Shown: positions 14,561-25,140 of the stretch, piece by piece | Layout of the letters: each line of letters opens with the position of its first letter | How positions within the stretch are numbered: the first letter of the stretch is position 1 | DNA from: Onthophagus taurus | Lineage: Eukaryota > Arthropoda > Insecta > Coleoptera > Scarabaeidae | Direction: 5' to 3' | Length of the DNA: 64,000 nucleotides | Assembly (NCBI RefSeq): GCF_036711975.1 | Contig: NC_091976.1 | Location: forward strand, 11,532,001 to 11,596,000 | Position numbers and translations under genes: made by a program | Notes under the pieces: generated by a model | Told to the model about the DNA's origin: nothing | The model's input: only the letters and a program-made list of their open reading frames with translations | The model's database searches: none

Positions 14561-17500
14561 CGTTTTTTTTCAACACTCTTCTATTTTTAACATTTTTGAA
14601 AAATTCTCCATATTGATGCATCTAGGAGCAAAAATGTTACAGACCATTGCGTTAAGAGTACAATTTGCTAAAACTTTTGTAGTAAAAATATTTCTGTAAT
14701 ATGCTTCGGATACCGTTTTTTTCCAACACTCTTCTATTTTTAAAATTTTTGAAAAATTCTCCATATTGATGCATCCAGGAGCAAAAATGTTACAGACCAT
14801 TGCGTTAAGGGTACAATTTGCTACAACTTTTGTAGTAAAAGTTGTTCTGTAATTTGCTTCGGATAACGTTTTTTTTCAACACTCTTCTATTTTCAACATT
14901 TTTGAAAAATTCTCCATATTGATGCATCTAGGAGCAAAAATGTTACAGACCATTGCGTTAAGAGTACAATTTGCTAAAACTTTTGTAGTAAAAATATTTC
15001 TGTAATATGCTTCGTATACCGTTTTTTTCCAACACTCTTCTATTTTTAACATTTTTGAAAAATTCTCCATATTGATGCATCTAGGAGCAAAAATGTTACA
15101 GACCATTGCGTTAAGGGTACAATTTGCTACAACTTTTGTAGTAAAAATATTTCTGTAATATGCTTCGGATACCGTTTTTTTCCAACACTCTTCTATTTTT
15201 AAAATTTTTGAAAAATTCTCCATATTGATGCATCCAGGAGCAAAAATGTTACAGACCATTGCGTTAAGGGTACAATTTGCTACAACTTTTGTAGTAAAAG
15301 TTGTTCTGTAATTTGCTTCGGATAACGTTTTTTTTCAACACTCTTCTATTTTCAACATTTTTGAAAAATTCTCCATATTGATGCATCTAGGAGCAAAAAT
15401 GTTACAGACCATTGCGTTAAGAGTACAATTTGCTAAAACTTTTGTAGTAAAAATATTTCTGTAATATGCTTCGTATACCGTTTTTTTCCAACACTCTTCT
15501 ATTTTTAACATTTTTGAAAAATTCTCCATATTGATGCATCTAGGAGCAAAAATGTTACAGACCATTGCGTTAAGGGTACAATTTGCTACAACTTTTGTAG
15601 TAAAAATATTTCTGTAATATGCTTCGGATACCGTTTTTTTCCAACACTCTTCTATTTTTAACATTTTTGAAAAATTCTCCATATTGATGCATCTAGGAGC
15701 AAAAATGTTACAGACCATTGCGTTAAGGGTACAATTTGCTACAACTTTTGTAGTAAAAGTTGTTCTGTAATTTGCTTCGGATAACGTTTTTTTTCAACAC
15801 TCTTCTATTTTCAACATTTTTGAAAAATTCTCCATATTGATGCATCTAGGAGCAAAAATGTTACAGACCATTGGGTTAAGGGTACAATTTGCTACAACTT
15901 TTGTAGTAAAAGTGTTTCTGTAATATGCTTCGGATACCGTTTCTTTTCAACACACTTCTATATGAATCGTTTTTGAAAAATTCTCCATATTGATGCATCT
16001 AGGAGCAAAAATGTTAAGGCCATTGCGTTAAGGGTACAATTTACTACAACTTTTGTAGTAAACCTTTTTCTGTAGTATGTTCGGGATACCGTTTTTTTTC
16101 AACACTCTTCTATTTTTAACATTTTTGAAAAATTTTCCTCATTGATGCATCTGGGAGCAAAAATGTTACAGACCATTGCGTTAAGGGTACAATTTGCTAC
16201 AACTTTTGTAGTAAAAGTTTTTCTGTAATTTGCTTCGGATAACGTTTTTTTTCAACACTCTTCTATTTTTAACATTTTTGAAAAATTCTCCATATTGATG
16301 CATCTAGGAGCAAAAATTTTACAGACCATTGCGTTAAGAGTACAATTTGCTAAAACTTTTGTAGTAAAAATATTTCTGTAATATGCTTCGGATACCGTTT
16401 TTTTTCAACACTCTTCTATTTTTAACATTTTTGAAAAATTCTCCATATTGATGCATCTAGGAGCAAAAATGTTACAGACCATTGCGTTAAGAGTACAATT
16501 TGCTAAAACTTTTGTACTAAAAATATTTCTGTAATATGCTTCGGATACCGTTTTTTTCCAACACTCTTCTATTTTTAACATTTTTGAAAAATTCTCCATA
16601 TTGATGCATCTAGGAGCAAAAATGTTACAGACCATTGCGTTAAGGGTACAATTTGCTACAACTTTTGTAGTAAAATTTGTTCTGTAATTTGCTTCGGATA
16701 ACGTTTTTTTTCAACACTCTTCTATTTTCAACATTTTTGAAAAATTCTCCATATTGATGCATCTAGGAGCAAAAGTGTTACAGACCATTGCGTTAAGAGT
16801 ACAATTTGCTAAAACTTTTGTAGTAAAAATATTTCTGTAATATGCTTCGGATACCGTTTTTTTCCAACACTCTTCTATTTTTAACATTTTTGAAAAATTC
16901 TCCATATTGATGCATCTAGGAGCAAAAATGTTACAGACCATTGCGTTAAGAGTACAATTTGCTAAAACTTTTGTAGTAAAAATATTTCTGTAATATGCTT
17001 CGGATACCGTTTTTTTCCAACACTCTTCTATTTTTAACATTTTTGAAAAATTCTCCATATTGATGCATCTAGGAGCAAAAATGTTACAGACCATTGCGTT
17101 AAGGGTACAATTTGCTACAACTTTTGTAGTAAAAGTTGTTCTGTAATTTGCTTCGGATAACGTTTTTTTTCAACACTCTTCTATTTTCAACATTTTTGAA
17201 AAATTCTCCATATTGATGCATCTAGGAGCAGAAATGTTACAGACCATTGCGTTAAGAGTACAATTTGCTAAAACTTTTGTAGTAAAAATATTTCTGTAAT
17301 ATGCTTCGGATACCGTTTTTTTCCAACACTCTTCTATTTTTAACATTTTTGAAAAATTCTCCATATTGATGCATCTAGGAGCAAAAATGTTACAGACCAT
17401 TGCGTTAAGGGTACAATTTGCTACAACTTTTGTAGTAAAAGTTTTTCTGTAATATGCTTCGGATACCGTTTTTTTTCAACACTCTTCTATTTTTAACATT

Positions 17501-17572
17501 TTTGAAAAATTCTCCATATTGATTATCTAGGAGCAAAAATGTTACAGACCATTGGGTTAAGAGTACAATTTG

Positions 17573-17653
17573 ACGTTATTTTTACGTTAGAGGGCGCACG
17601 CCTCCGAGTGGATCATGCGCGTTCGAGGTTCGAAATGCGTTCCTGCATGAACA
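17573..17653 (-). repeat. Truncated 3' LTR of the BEL/Pao element
   Basis: About 80 bp nearly identical to the outer part of the 5' LTR (from ACGTTAGAGGGCGCACG to the GCATGAACA edge at 17653). On the coding strand the LTR begins TGTTCATGC and is preceded by a purine-rich tract. The remaining ~170 bp of an expected ~254-bp LTR are absent, and satellite monomer sequence abuts instead, so no target-site duplication can be read on this side. Confidence 0.8.
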
Positions 17654-17750
17654 TTCCACCCACCAAAATTAATATAATTTTAACAACAATTAAAGTGACT
17701 AGTGAACAAAATAATGAAACGAAGAGTACAACGAATAGATTAAGTATAAA

Positions 17751-18830
17751 TTAATTACAATTATCACGATTCTTTTTTGGTAACAAACAAATCTTTGAAA
17801 CAGGTCGAACCAAAACGCCATTGGTGGTGTTAACAGATACGACGCGAACGAGTCCATCTTGGCCAGGGTGGATGTCGCATACGCGCACAAAGGTCCATTG
17901 AAGTGGCGGTTTTTGGTCGTGTTTTATAACAACATTTTCTCCAACGTTAATTCCTGGAGAATTTTCCGACCATTTGTGTCTCTGTTGTAGTGTGTGCAAA
18001 TACTCGTCACGCCAGCGCCCCCAGAAATCTTGGACCATCCTTTGAATTAGGTTCCAACGGTCAAGACGATTTAACGGTCGTTTTGTAAGGTTAGGTTCCG
18101 GTAATTCGGAATTAAGTGGACCTAAAACTAAAAAATGCGCGGGGGTTAAGGGTTGTAAGTCATTTGCATCACCTGACATCGGATACAACGGCCTTGAATT
18201 TAATACTGCTTCCACTTGTGTTAAGACGGTGTACATTTCTTCGAATGTAAGTATCTGCTCTCCGATAACTCTTGTGAGATGGTTTTTCACCGATTTTACT
18301 CCCGCCTCAGATAATCCATTGAAATGGGGGCCTCCGGGAGGATTAAAGTGCCAGTTGATCCCAAAGGAGGTACCAGTTGCTGCGGCCAATTCACGAAGTT
18401 TGTTGTCAGCTCCCACAAAGTTTGTTCCTTGGTCGCTAAATAACATCGAGCAATGTCCTCTACGAGATAGAAAGCGTCGGAGAGCAGCGATAAAGGCGTC
18501 TGTCGATAAGTCTGAAACTAACTCTAAGTGTACGGCTTTAGTGGACGCACAAACAAAAACGCAAATGTACGACTTTACAGACCGTACGCCACGAGAGCGA
18601 TGCATTGTAGTAAATATTGGGCCGGCAAAGTCCACCCCAGATACGTAAAAGGCTTTCAGCTCAGAGAATCGGTAACTGGGAAGATTAGCCATCAATGGAA
18701 TCTGCGTCTTGGGATCAGCTCGAACACATTTCATACATCCGGAAATGACTCGATGAATAGCTCGTCGCGGTGACAGAATCCAGAACTGCTGAGCCAGAAG
18801 TGCGTGCAGAGTACGATGTCCAGGATGCAA
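17751..18830 (-). pseudogene. BEL/Pao integrase with DUF5641-like C-terminus
   Basis: This is the integrase end of the Pao polyprotein. A zinc-binding-like N-terminus (HPGHRTLHALLAQ...CMKC) precedes the catalytic core with aspartates in GVDFAGPIF and FSDQGTNFVGAD and the glutamate in GLSEAGVKS. The last ~60 residues (NVGENVVIKHDQ...LVRPVSKICLLP) match the DUF5641 tail typical of BEL/Pao integrases. The open frame is about 359 residues and ends at TAA just inside the purine tract before the 3' LTR. It is separated from the upstream RNase H region by a frameshift near 18840, so it is part of a broken polyprotein. Confidence 0.88.
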
Positions 18831-18849
18831 AAACTCGCGGTGAGTATCT

Positions 18850-20103
18850 TCAATAACTAGTGAGTATCTGCAATAATAACGGATGTTTTTGTTCGGATGA
18901 CACTTTAGAATGTTTTAACCGTCCACCCACCCTGAGCAACCCATCCCGATCAAGAAAAGGAACGAGTTTACGAATGGGTTTTGGAAGTTTTTTAGATTTG
19001 AGAATAGCAGTAAAGATCTCAGAATGTTTAAGATGTTTAACAAGAACGTGTAGAGCTTTTTGGAGCTCAAATTGAGACAATGAAACGGAGAATAAGGACT
19101 TCTGTTTTCTAGTTCTAAGTATAAATCGCAGCACATAAGCTACAATTCTTTTAATCTTTGATAAAGATGAAATGTTAGTAAGTAAATTATCGATAAAGTT
19201 TGTAGAATTTTCCATTAAGTTAACTACGATAGGTTTTTGTTCATTGATCAATTCTTGATCATTTAGATTACACATGATCTGAGATGGCCAAGAGTAAGAA
19301 TCAGAGATTAGCCAAGTGGGGCCGTTCCACCATAGATTAAATGAGGACAGCTGGTCCGGAAACAGACCACGGGAACCACAATCAGCTGGATTGTCCGACG
19401 ATGGGACATATTTCCATGAGGTTGGAGGTAATATTTCCTGAATGTGGCTCACCCGATTAGATACAAATACTTTCCATTTGTGAGGTAAAGAAGTTACCCA
19501 ATTTAAAACAACCTGGGAATCTGACCAGGCGGTAACAGAGGTTATATTAATTTCAGGAGATAGATTTTCCTGAATAATTTTTAAAAGATCGGCGAGCAAT
19601 ACCGCAGCACAAAGCTCAAGTCGAGGGACTGAGAGAGTTTTAAGAGGAGCTACGCGGGATTTACCGCAGATAAAGGAAGTCGTCACAGATTGAGATGTAA
19701 CACATTGAAAATATGCTACCGCACAGTAGCCACTTTGCGAAGCGTCGCAAAACAAATGAAGTTGGATTGAGTTTGAGTCATCGGGAATTATTAAGCGTGG
19801 TACACGTAAGTTAGATAATAATTTTAATTTAACTCTAAAATCTTGCCAATTTTGAGCAATGTGATATGGAGGAATTTCATCCCACTCAAGATTCAGTTGC
19901 CAAAGTTGCTGAATAAAACATTTTGCTTTAAAGGTACAGGGGGTTAAAAAGCCCAAAGGGTCATAGATGCGAGAAATGTCAGACAAAATAGATCGTTTTG
20001 TGGAAAGTGAGGGACGAGGAGAATAGGAATAGTGAAACATATCGCTATTGGGGTCCCATTGTAGTCCCAGAACCTTGACGCAGGATATTTCATCGTAGTC
20101 CAT
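18850..20103 (-). pseudogene. BEL/Pao reverse transcriptase C-terminus and RNase H
   Basis: This open segment continues pol after the YVDD motif. It contains the connection region (ILSDISRIYDPLGFLTPC), then an RNase H-like domain with acidic residues in LFCDASQSGYCAVAY and AWSDSQVVLNWV, and the linker that normally leads into integrase. Its upstream extension through 20104-20400 encodes IYVDDIVTG in the same sense but carries small frame breaks, and a frameshift separates it from integrase near 18840. It copies element RNA into DNA in intact relatives. Confidence 0.87.
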
Positions 20104-21487
20104 TGATATTGGAGTTTGTATATCGCTTTCCGAGACCGATCGTAAGATTTCGTTGCAGTTACTGGCCCACTTCCTCAGCTCAAAACCTCCTTTTTTTAAA
20201 AGTGTGATTAATTCCTTTTGTAAGGTAAGACCTTCTTTGATGGAATTTGTCCCAGTGACGATATCATCAACGTAGATATTATTTTTTAAGATATTTGCAG
20301 CTAAAGGATGTTCATTAATATATAGATTAGAGTGCGCAGGGCTAAGAACGGAGCCGATGATACGCCATATGTAACTGTATTAAGAATGAATTCTTGTAAT
20401 GGCTCTTGAGGAGAGAATCGTCAAAGGATTCGTTGATAATTCCTATCTTGAGGGGAAATCAAAATTTGGCGGTACATCTGCTTGATGTCGCACGTGAAGG
20501 CAAATTTGTAACATCGAAAATTAAGTAAAACCTTGACGATGTCCTGTTGTAACTTGGGACCAATCAGTAAGTTATCGTTTAACGATTTCCCATTCGAAGA
20601 TATCGCCGAGGCGTCGAAGACGACACGAAGCTTGGTGGATGCGCTTTCTGCGCGCATTACACAATGATGAGGAATGTAGTATGTGGCTGAGGAAAGAGGT
20701 GAGCTGACGGTATTTAAAGACATGTGACCGGAGGAAAGATAATCAGACATGAAGGATATGTAATCGTCATGTAAAGAAGGATTTTTAAGCAAACGGTTTT
20801 CTAAGGATTTAAATCTTTTGAGAGCAGTTTGATAGGATTCTCCCAGTGTAGGTTTATTGGACTTGAAGGGTAAGGAAACGATGAATCTACCACCAGTCGT
20901 ACGTGTATAATTATCTCGGAAATGTTTTTCACAGGCTTCTTCTTCCAGGGTGAATACAGATTTCACGGGAATTGACTCAATTTCCCAAAATTTTTGTATC
21001 GTATGATCAAGTGAACATGAAGAAGCTATCGTTGACAAACAAGTTGATGTTGGTGTCGATGAAGATAATGAAGAACGTCCCATAAGCAACGAACCGAAAA
21101 CGGATTCAACTGCGACTGGATCGTTGGGACCTCCTCGTATACGACCACTAGTAAGGATTTGAGGTACTAATTCCGCACCCAGAAGTAAATCAACTTCTTT
21201 AAGATTCGATTTAAATTCCTTTTGAAAATTTAAGTTTTTTAGATGTTCATAAGCCATTTGAATGTCTTGATAAGTGGGTTGATCAGAACATATGTTGGGT
21301 GTAATTATGGCATCAAAATCAAAAGACGGTTCTGACGTGTGGCATGGTTGAACATAACATTTAACTTTTCCTTTGTTGCATACAGAAGTCATAGAATTAA
21401 GGCCTCTGATTTCCAATGAAGTATTTCGAGTCCGAGGCAAACGAAGTTTTTTAGCAAGTTTTGCTGTAATGAAGTTCCTGAGTCTAT
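20104..21487 (-). pseudogene. BEL/Pao protease and reverse transcriptase N-terminal half, broken
   Basis: The retropepsin-like motif (ALIDSGT, near 21500) lies at the gag/pol join, where a one-base frame change occurs around 21460. Downstream is a Pao reverse transcriptase with HHCVMRAESASTKLRVVFDASA, LNDNLLIGP and CDIKQMYRQI, the palm region including the first catalytic aspartate. Where relatives have a tryptophan after NYQRIL there is a TGA stop (near 20409), and a further frame shift near 20330 precedes the YVDD motif. These breaks make it a pseudogene. Confidence 0.85.
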
Positions 21488-22513
21488 TAAGGCTCGAACG
21501 AGATGTAATGTACCAAATCGATCTTTGATTTGCAAAAAGGCGATCGGTAAAATAATCTGTTGATTTGTAGGGTCGGAGGTTTGACTGACATCACAGGCTG
21601 TAGTTCCGACGTGAACCAATGACGATTTAGAATTATCGAAGTGTAAAGAGCTGTGGTGTTTTTGATGGCAAACTCTACAACGATGAGTAGATGAACAGCT
21701 ATTTGTTTGATGCGAGTTATTAAGGCAATTGCGACATAAGTTGTTGTCTCTGGCAAATGATAATCTATCGGCTGCAGATTTTGCGTGAAATGTTGAACAT
21801 CGATATAATGGATGTGATTGGGAACACAACACACATTTAATTTTTGTGGCCTCTTCAACCTTCAGATTGATGGATGGCTTGTTACGAATATTTTCAGACG
21901 ATTTTGATTGATTCAGATGAGTTTTTTCATTTGACGTGAGTGAAACTGAATTCAAAGGTTTTGCTTGCTTTTCCAGGAAATCGATTAATTGAGTGTACGT
22001 TGGAATTTCAAGTGACGCGTGTTCGGATTCAAATTTCGTCTTTGTTGCGGTGTTGATCTTCAGGAGAAGAAGATTGAATAAGAGAAAATCCCAATGCTGA
22101 ACGGGAAACTTAAGCGATCGGAACCCTTCAACATTCTCTTTGAAGGTATCAATAAAATGTCGGAAAGACTTGGACGATTCATCATGAACAGGTTTTAAAT
22201 TTATAATCTCGTTAAAATAAAGCGTAGCCAAATGACGCTTGTTCTGATATCTTCCTTTTAAGGTGGTATAGGCAATGGAATAGTTTTCATTTGTGACGGG
22301 AAGGCCCTTTAACAAATTAAACGCATCTCCTTTCAAGGAAGTAAGCAAATATTGATACTTTGCCACTGGTGACAAGGAATCGTTTTCATGAATTAACGTT
22401 CTAAATAAATCAAAAAATGTCGGCCAGTTTTTATAATTTCCATCGAAAGTCGGAATGACAATTTTATTTAATTTAGGCGTAGACGGAGCTGGAACAGAAT
22501 CGGAAGCATCGGG

Positions 22514-23655
22514 GGAAAAATTGAAGAATAGACATGTCGCTTAAAAATCGATGATTTTTTTTTTACCGACGTAAAAATGCCTAAAAAACACGTTAAAAAT
22601 AAAAAGAAAGTGCGGAAAAGTGAAGAACTTACCGAAAAATGAGTTTGAAATTTCGACGTGACGTCACAATTTGTGACGTCACGAACCATGCTTACGACGT
22701 ATTTTTCACAACACAATGGTTAAAATTGGGCCGATAAATAATTTGTTCCATATCCACGTGCACAACACGAATAATGTAAGTAAAAATAAATCATTTTCTC
22801 AAATTTAATGAAAGAATTAACAACTTTTTAGTCTTATAACGCATATTTTCGGGTGAAACATCTTTGGTTCTCGACGCATAACAACTAAAACGTGCTAAAA
22901 CGCGTTTATTAACCATCTGCCTGCTCGTGTGTTTACCCTGCCCCTACTCCGAACCCGACCCGACATTTCGGGATTTCGCAGTTGTTTAAATGTTAATTAA
23001 CCTAACTCAAAATCTAATTTCTACACAAAATTCGGAAATAAATCAGTAATTTAGGTAGATCCGAATATAACGCTTTTTTTTCAACAAGACCATACCAATA
23101 TTTGACCCACACCCTTCTCCATATCTAATCCGACATTTGGGAAATTCTCACTAATTTAAATGTAAATTAATCTAATTCAAAATCTAATTTCTCCACAAAA
23201 TTCGGAAATAAATCAGTAATTTAGGTAGATCCGAATATAACGCTTTTTTTTCAACAAGACTATACCAATATTTGACCCACACCCTTCTCCATACCTAATC
23301 CTCACGAGCAGGTATATCACTCGAAAATACGATAATACTAACAAGTTGTTAATTCTATCATTAAATTTGAGAAAATGATTTATTTTTACTTACATTATTC
23401 GTGTTGTGCACGTGGATATGGAACAAATTATTTATCGGACCAATTTTAACCATTGTGTTGTGAAAAATACGTCGTAAGGAAAGTTCGTGACGTCACAAAA
23501 CGTGACGTCACATCGAAATTTCAAACTTATTTTTCGGTAGGTTTTTAACTTTTCCGCACTTTTTTTTTATTTTTAACGGCTTATTTGAGCGATTTCGCAC
23601 CGGTAAAAAAAAAATTGGCGATTTTTAAGCGACATGTCTATTCTTCAATTATACC
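22514..23655. mobile_element. Non-autonomous fold-back DNA element (1142 bp) with 8-bp duplication
   Basis: Two inverted arms of about 330 bp (about 22514-22860 and 23320-23655) are closely similar; the outermost 18 bp match with two mismatches and start GG. GCATCGGG is present on both sides (22506-22513 and 23656-23663), as expected of an 8-bp target-site duplication. No transposase is encoded. Between the arms lie two ~170-bp tandem copies. An 8-bp duplication with GG termini is compatible with Merlin, and less well with hAT or P superfamilies; I do not assign one. It sits inside the retrotransposon gag. Confidence 0.88.
22985..23325. repeat. Two 170-bp tandem repeats inside the fold-back element
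   Basis: TTCGGAAATAAATCAGTAAT followed by TAGGTAGATCCGAATATAAC recurs at a spacing of 170 bp (about 23031 and 23201), as does ACAAGAC(C/T)ATACCAATATT. The copies differ by only a few bases. They fill the spacer between the inverted arms and contain no gene. Confidence 0.85.
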
Positions 23656-24104
23656 GCATCGGGTTCTTGCATTTTGTGAAAGAGAGCTTTTATAGTAAAA
23701 TAGGCCGTATCAACATCTTTGTGAATTTCATCTTGATCATCAAAGTCCGTTTCTTCAATAAGTCCTATAATTTGATTGTGAATGGTTGTAAATTCGTCGT
23801 AAGCTTTATCAGCACGTTTGGCTTGTTCAAGAAAGATGAGTTGTAGAGAGGAATCATCGGAAGCAGTTTGACCACTGTCTCGAGCCTCGGTAAGACGATT
23901 TTGGAAAACACTTCGTCGTAACTTTAATTTTGTAAGCTTGTCCATCTCAAGGGAGACTTAGGAAAGTTAATATGAATGGGGATAATTGAGGTAGCCAAGG
24001 GGAAACACCATAAAGGGGAAATCAAAATGAAAATTATAATATATTCTATTGTAAGAATATTGAGGTAAGAATTTAAGTTGCAAGGGCAATAAATTCCCAG
24101 AAAA

Positions 24105-24420
24105 AAAAAATGAAATTCCAGGGGGAATGAATTCTCAAGGGAGAATGAAGCAAAACTAAAAGAAAGACGTTCCAGAAATGTGCAAAGTAAAAAAAATCAA
24201 AATTATTCCAAGGGGAATAGATTCTAAAAGAAGAATTAAGAAGAAAAAAAATTAAAAGAAAAATATTCCAGAAAATTTGGAAGTAAAAGAAATCAAAATT
24301 ATTCCAAGGGGAATAGATTCTCAAGGGAGAATTAAGAAAAAAAATTAAAAGAAAAATATTCCAGAAAATTTGGAAGTAAAAGAAATCCAAATTATTCCAA
24401 GGGGAATAGATAAAGAATAA
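24105..24420. repeat. ~95-bp tandem repeats in the BEL/Pao leader
   Basis: ATTCCAAGGGGAATAGATTC recurs at about 24205, 24301 and 24394, embedded in A-rich units of about 93-96 bp (AGAAAAATATTCCAGAAAATT also recurs). A minus-strand open frame over this stretch translates to repeated FFYFQIFWNIFLL-like peptides and is a by-product of the repeat. The position between the primer site and the gag start makes it leader sequence. Confidence 0.8.
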
Positions 24421-24673
24421 AGTAGATATTCCGAAAGAAGGATTGACAACGCGCAACGTCAAAAAGGTTTTCTTTAAACAAGAGAAATATATTGATATTA
24501 ATAATTGTTTTATTATTTTCAGGTTTGAACGAAATAGTTGTTGGGTTTAATTGCTGAGATGACGATGAAAAAGTCAGATTTGTAAAACGAAAAACGTGAA
24601 GAAAGGCGTGAGGAAAAATGGCGATTGACAAGAGAAGGCGTTAAATTTGCCCAAAAACCGGTAATCAAAATGC

Positions 24674-24694
24674 CGAATCCGGCTCGAAGGACCA
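24674..24694 (-). promoter_or_regulatory. Primer-binding site of the BEL/Pao element
   Basis: On the minus strand the sequence TGGTCCTTCGAGCCGGATT follows the end of the 5' LTR after four bases. It begins with TGG, complementary to the CCA end of a tRNA, as expected for a minus-strand DNA primer site. I do not assign the tRNA with certainty. Confidence 0.75.
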
Positions 24695-24698
24695 TAAA

Positions 24699-24952
24699 TG
24701 TACGCGCAGCAATAAGCTGGGTAATTAAGAAGAGGTGCTGATTTCAATTTTGTTAAGAAATATGAAAATAAAAAGATAAAATTGTCTTACGTATATATAT
24801 ATTGTCACTCACCACCTTTTTTACATTTAAATTCAACTGGCGCGCGCGAACGATTGATCGATAATGATCAAGGTGACGGATAACGTTAGAGGGCGCACGC
24901 CCCCGAGTGGATCATGCGCGTTCGAGGTTCGAAATGCGTTCCTGCATGAACA
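24699..24952 (-). repeat. 5' LTR of the BEL/Pao element
   Basis: On the coding strand it begins TGTTCATGC (at 24952) and ends TACA before the primer site, giving about 254 bp with TG...CA ends. The outer ~62 bp are almost identical to the truncated 3' LTR at 17592-17653, which fixes the outer boundary. It holds an AT-rich TATATATATA stretch near 24796 that could act as a core promoter. Confidence 0.78.
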
Positions 24953-25017
24953 AATGATCACTATTCTTTCAGATTTTTAGTCACTAATAATAATATATCG
25001 GTCTTATCAATTTGTAG

Positions 25018-25140
25018 GCAGCTATATTTATTACAACCATTGAGGATTTGGAAGACCTCATCCTCCATGAGGGGGGTGAGATAGTATTTGAAGGACCAGT
25101 CCCTGGAGGATTTTTAAATCCTCCGAGAGTCTGGAAGTGA
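25018..25140 (+). pseudogene. Second exon of a small conserved Polinton protein
   Basis: After a TTTGTAG acceptor the sequence is open in phase 0 and encodes about 40 residues ending in TGA, including DLEDLILHEGGEIVFEGPVPGG. It aligns with the second exon of the spliced gene at 48529-48210 in copy 2 (DLEDITIHEGGDVLYCGPIPGG), and the acceptor lies at the same codon boundary. The first exon is missing; BEL/Pao sequence lies immediately upstream. I do not recognise the family. Confidence 0.6.

Larger units (their letters stand above)
1..17572. repeat. 153-bp satellite DNA array, about 115 monomers
   Basis: Head-to-tail monomers of 153 bp fill the window from its first base; the array continues to the left. 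Each has a TTCGGATAMCG box, a T-run, the palindrome GATGCATC, and the small inverted repeat CTACAA-CTT-TTGTAG in most copies. At least three monomer classes alternate: one reading AAAAATATTTCTGTAATATGC, one reading AAAAGTTGTTCTGTAATTTGC, and one with AAAGTTTTTCTG. Because 153 is divisible by 3, long minus-strand open frames run across neighbouring monomers, but these follow from the period and are not convincing genes. Monomers around 15870-16160 are clearly degenerate, with substitutions and small indels. The last monomer decays at 17520-17572 where it meets the BEL/Pao LTR. Confidence 0.97.
21389..23945 (-). pseudogene. BEL/Pao gag split by an inserted DNA element
   Basis: The N-terminus starts at ATG 23945 (MDKLTKLKLRRSVFQNRL) and is open to 23649, where it runs into the end of the fold-back element 22514-23655. 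Gag resumes at 22513 with a region containing GDAFNLLKGLPV and continues to cysteine/histidine knuckles (CVLCSQSHPLYRC, CRNCLNNSHQTNSC, CRVCHQKHH) near 21650-21840, then the protease motif. Taking out the inserted element and one copy of its 8-bp target duplication keeps the two halves in the same frame, so the insertion is what broke an otherwise open gag. It encodes the structural RNA-binding shell protein of the element. Confidence 0.87.
17573..24952 (-). mobile_element. BEL/Pao LTR retrotransposon, degraded
   Basis: The element reads on the minus strand: 5' LTR 24699-24952, tRNA primer site 24674-24694, long repeat-bearing leader, gag from 23945, protease, reverse transcriptase, RNase H, integrase ending at 17751, a purine tract (minus strand TTGGTGGGTGGAA) and the edge of the 3' LTR at 17653. 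Family evidence is the Pao-type gag with cysteine knuckles, the YVDD polymerase motif, and an integrase followed by a DUF5641-like tail. Pol is broken by several frameshifts and at least one nonsense codon, gag is split by a DNA element, and the 3' LTR is truncated by the satellite, so the copy cannot act on its own. Domain order and primer site fit the family well. Confidence 0.93.

Noticed and set aside
39-17400. Many minus-strand frames of 67-127 codons with a repeated MVCNIFAPRCINMENF-type peptide
   Set aside because: They are a direct consequence of a 153-bp period divisible by three. No codon bias, start context or conservation beyond the DNA repeat supports a gene.
1-17572. CENP-B box in the satellite (TTCGGATAACG)
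   Set aside because: TTCG and the A five bases on fit, but the CGGG end of the box is absent (T-run instead), so the match is partial and likely chance.
1-17572. CRISPR array
   Set aside because: The repeats are contiguous 153-bp monomers with no unique spacers, and the sequence is eukaryotic.
24073-24462. 129-codon minus-strand frame rich in Phe and Trp
   Set aside because: It is made of ~95-bp leader repeats of the BEL/Pao element with no domain.
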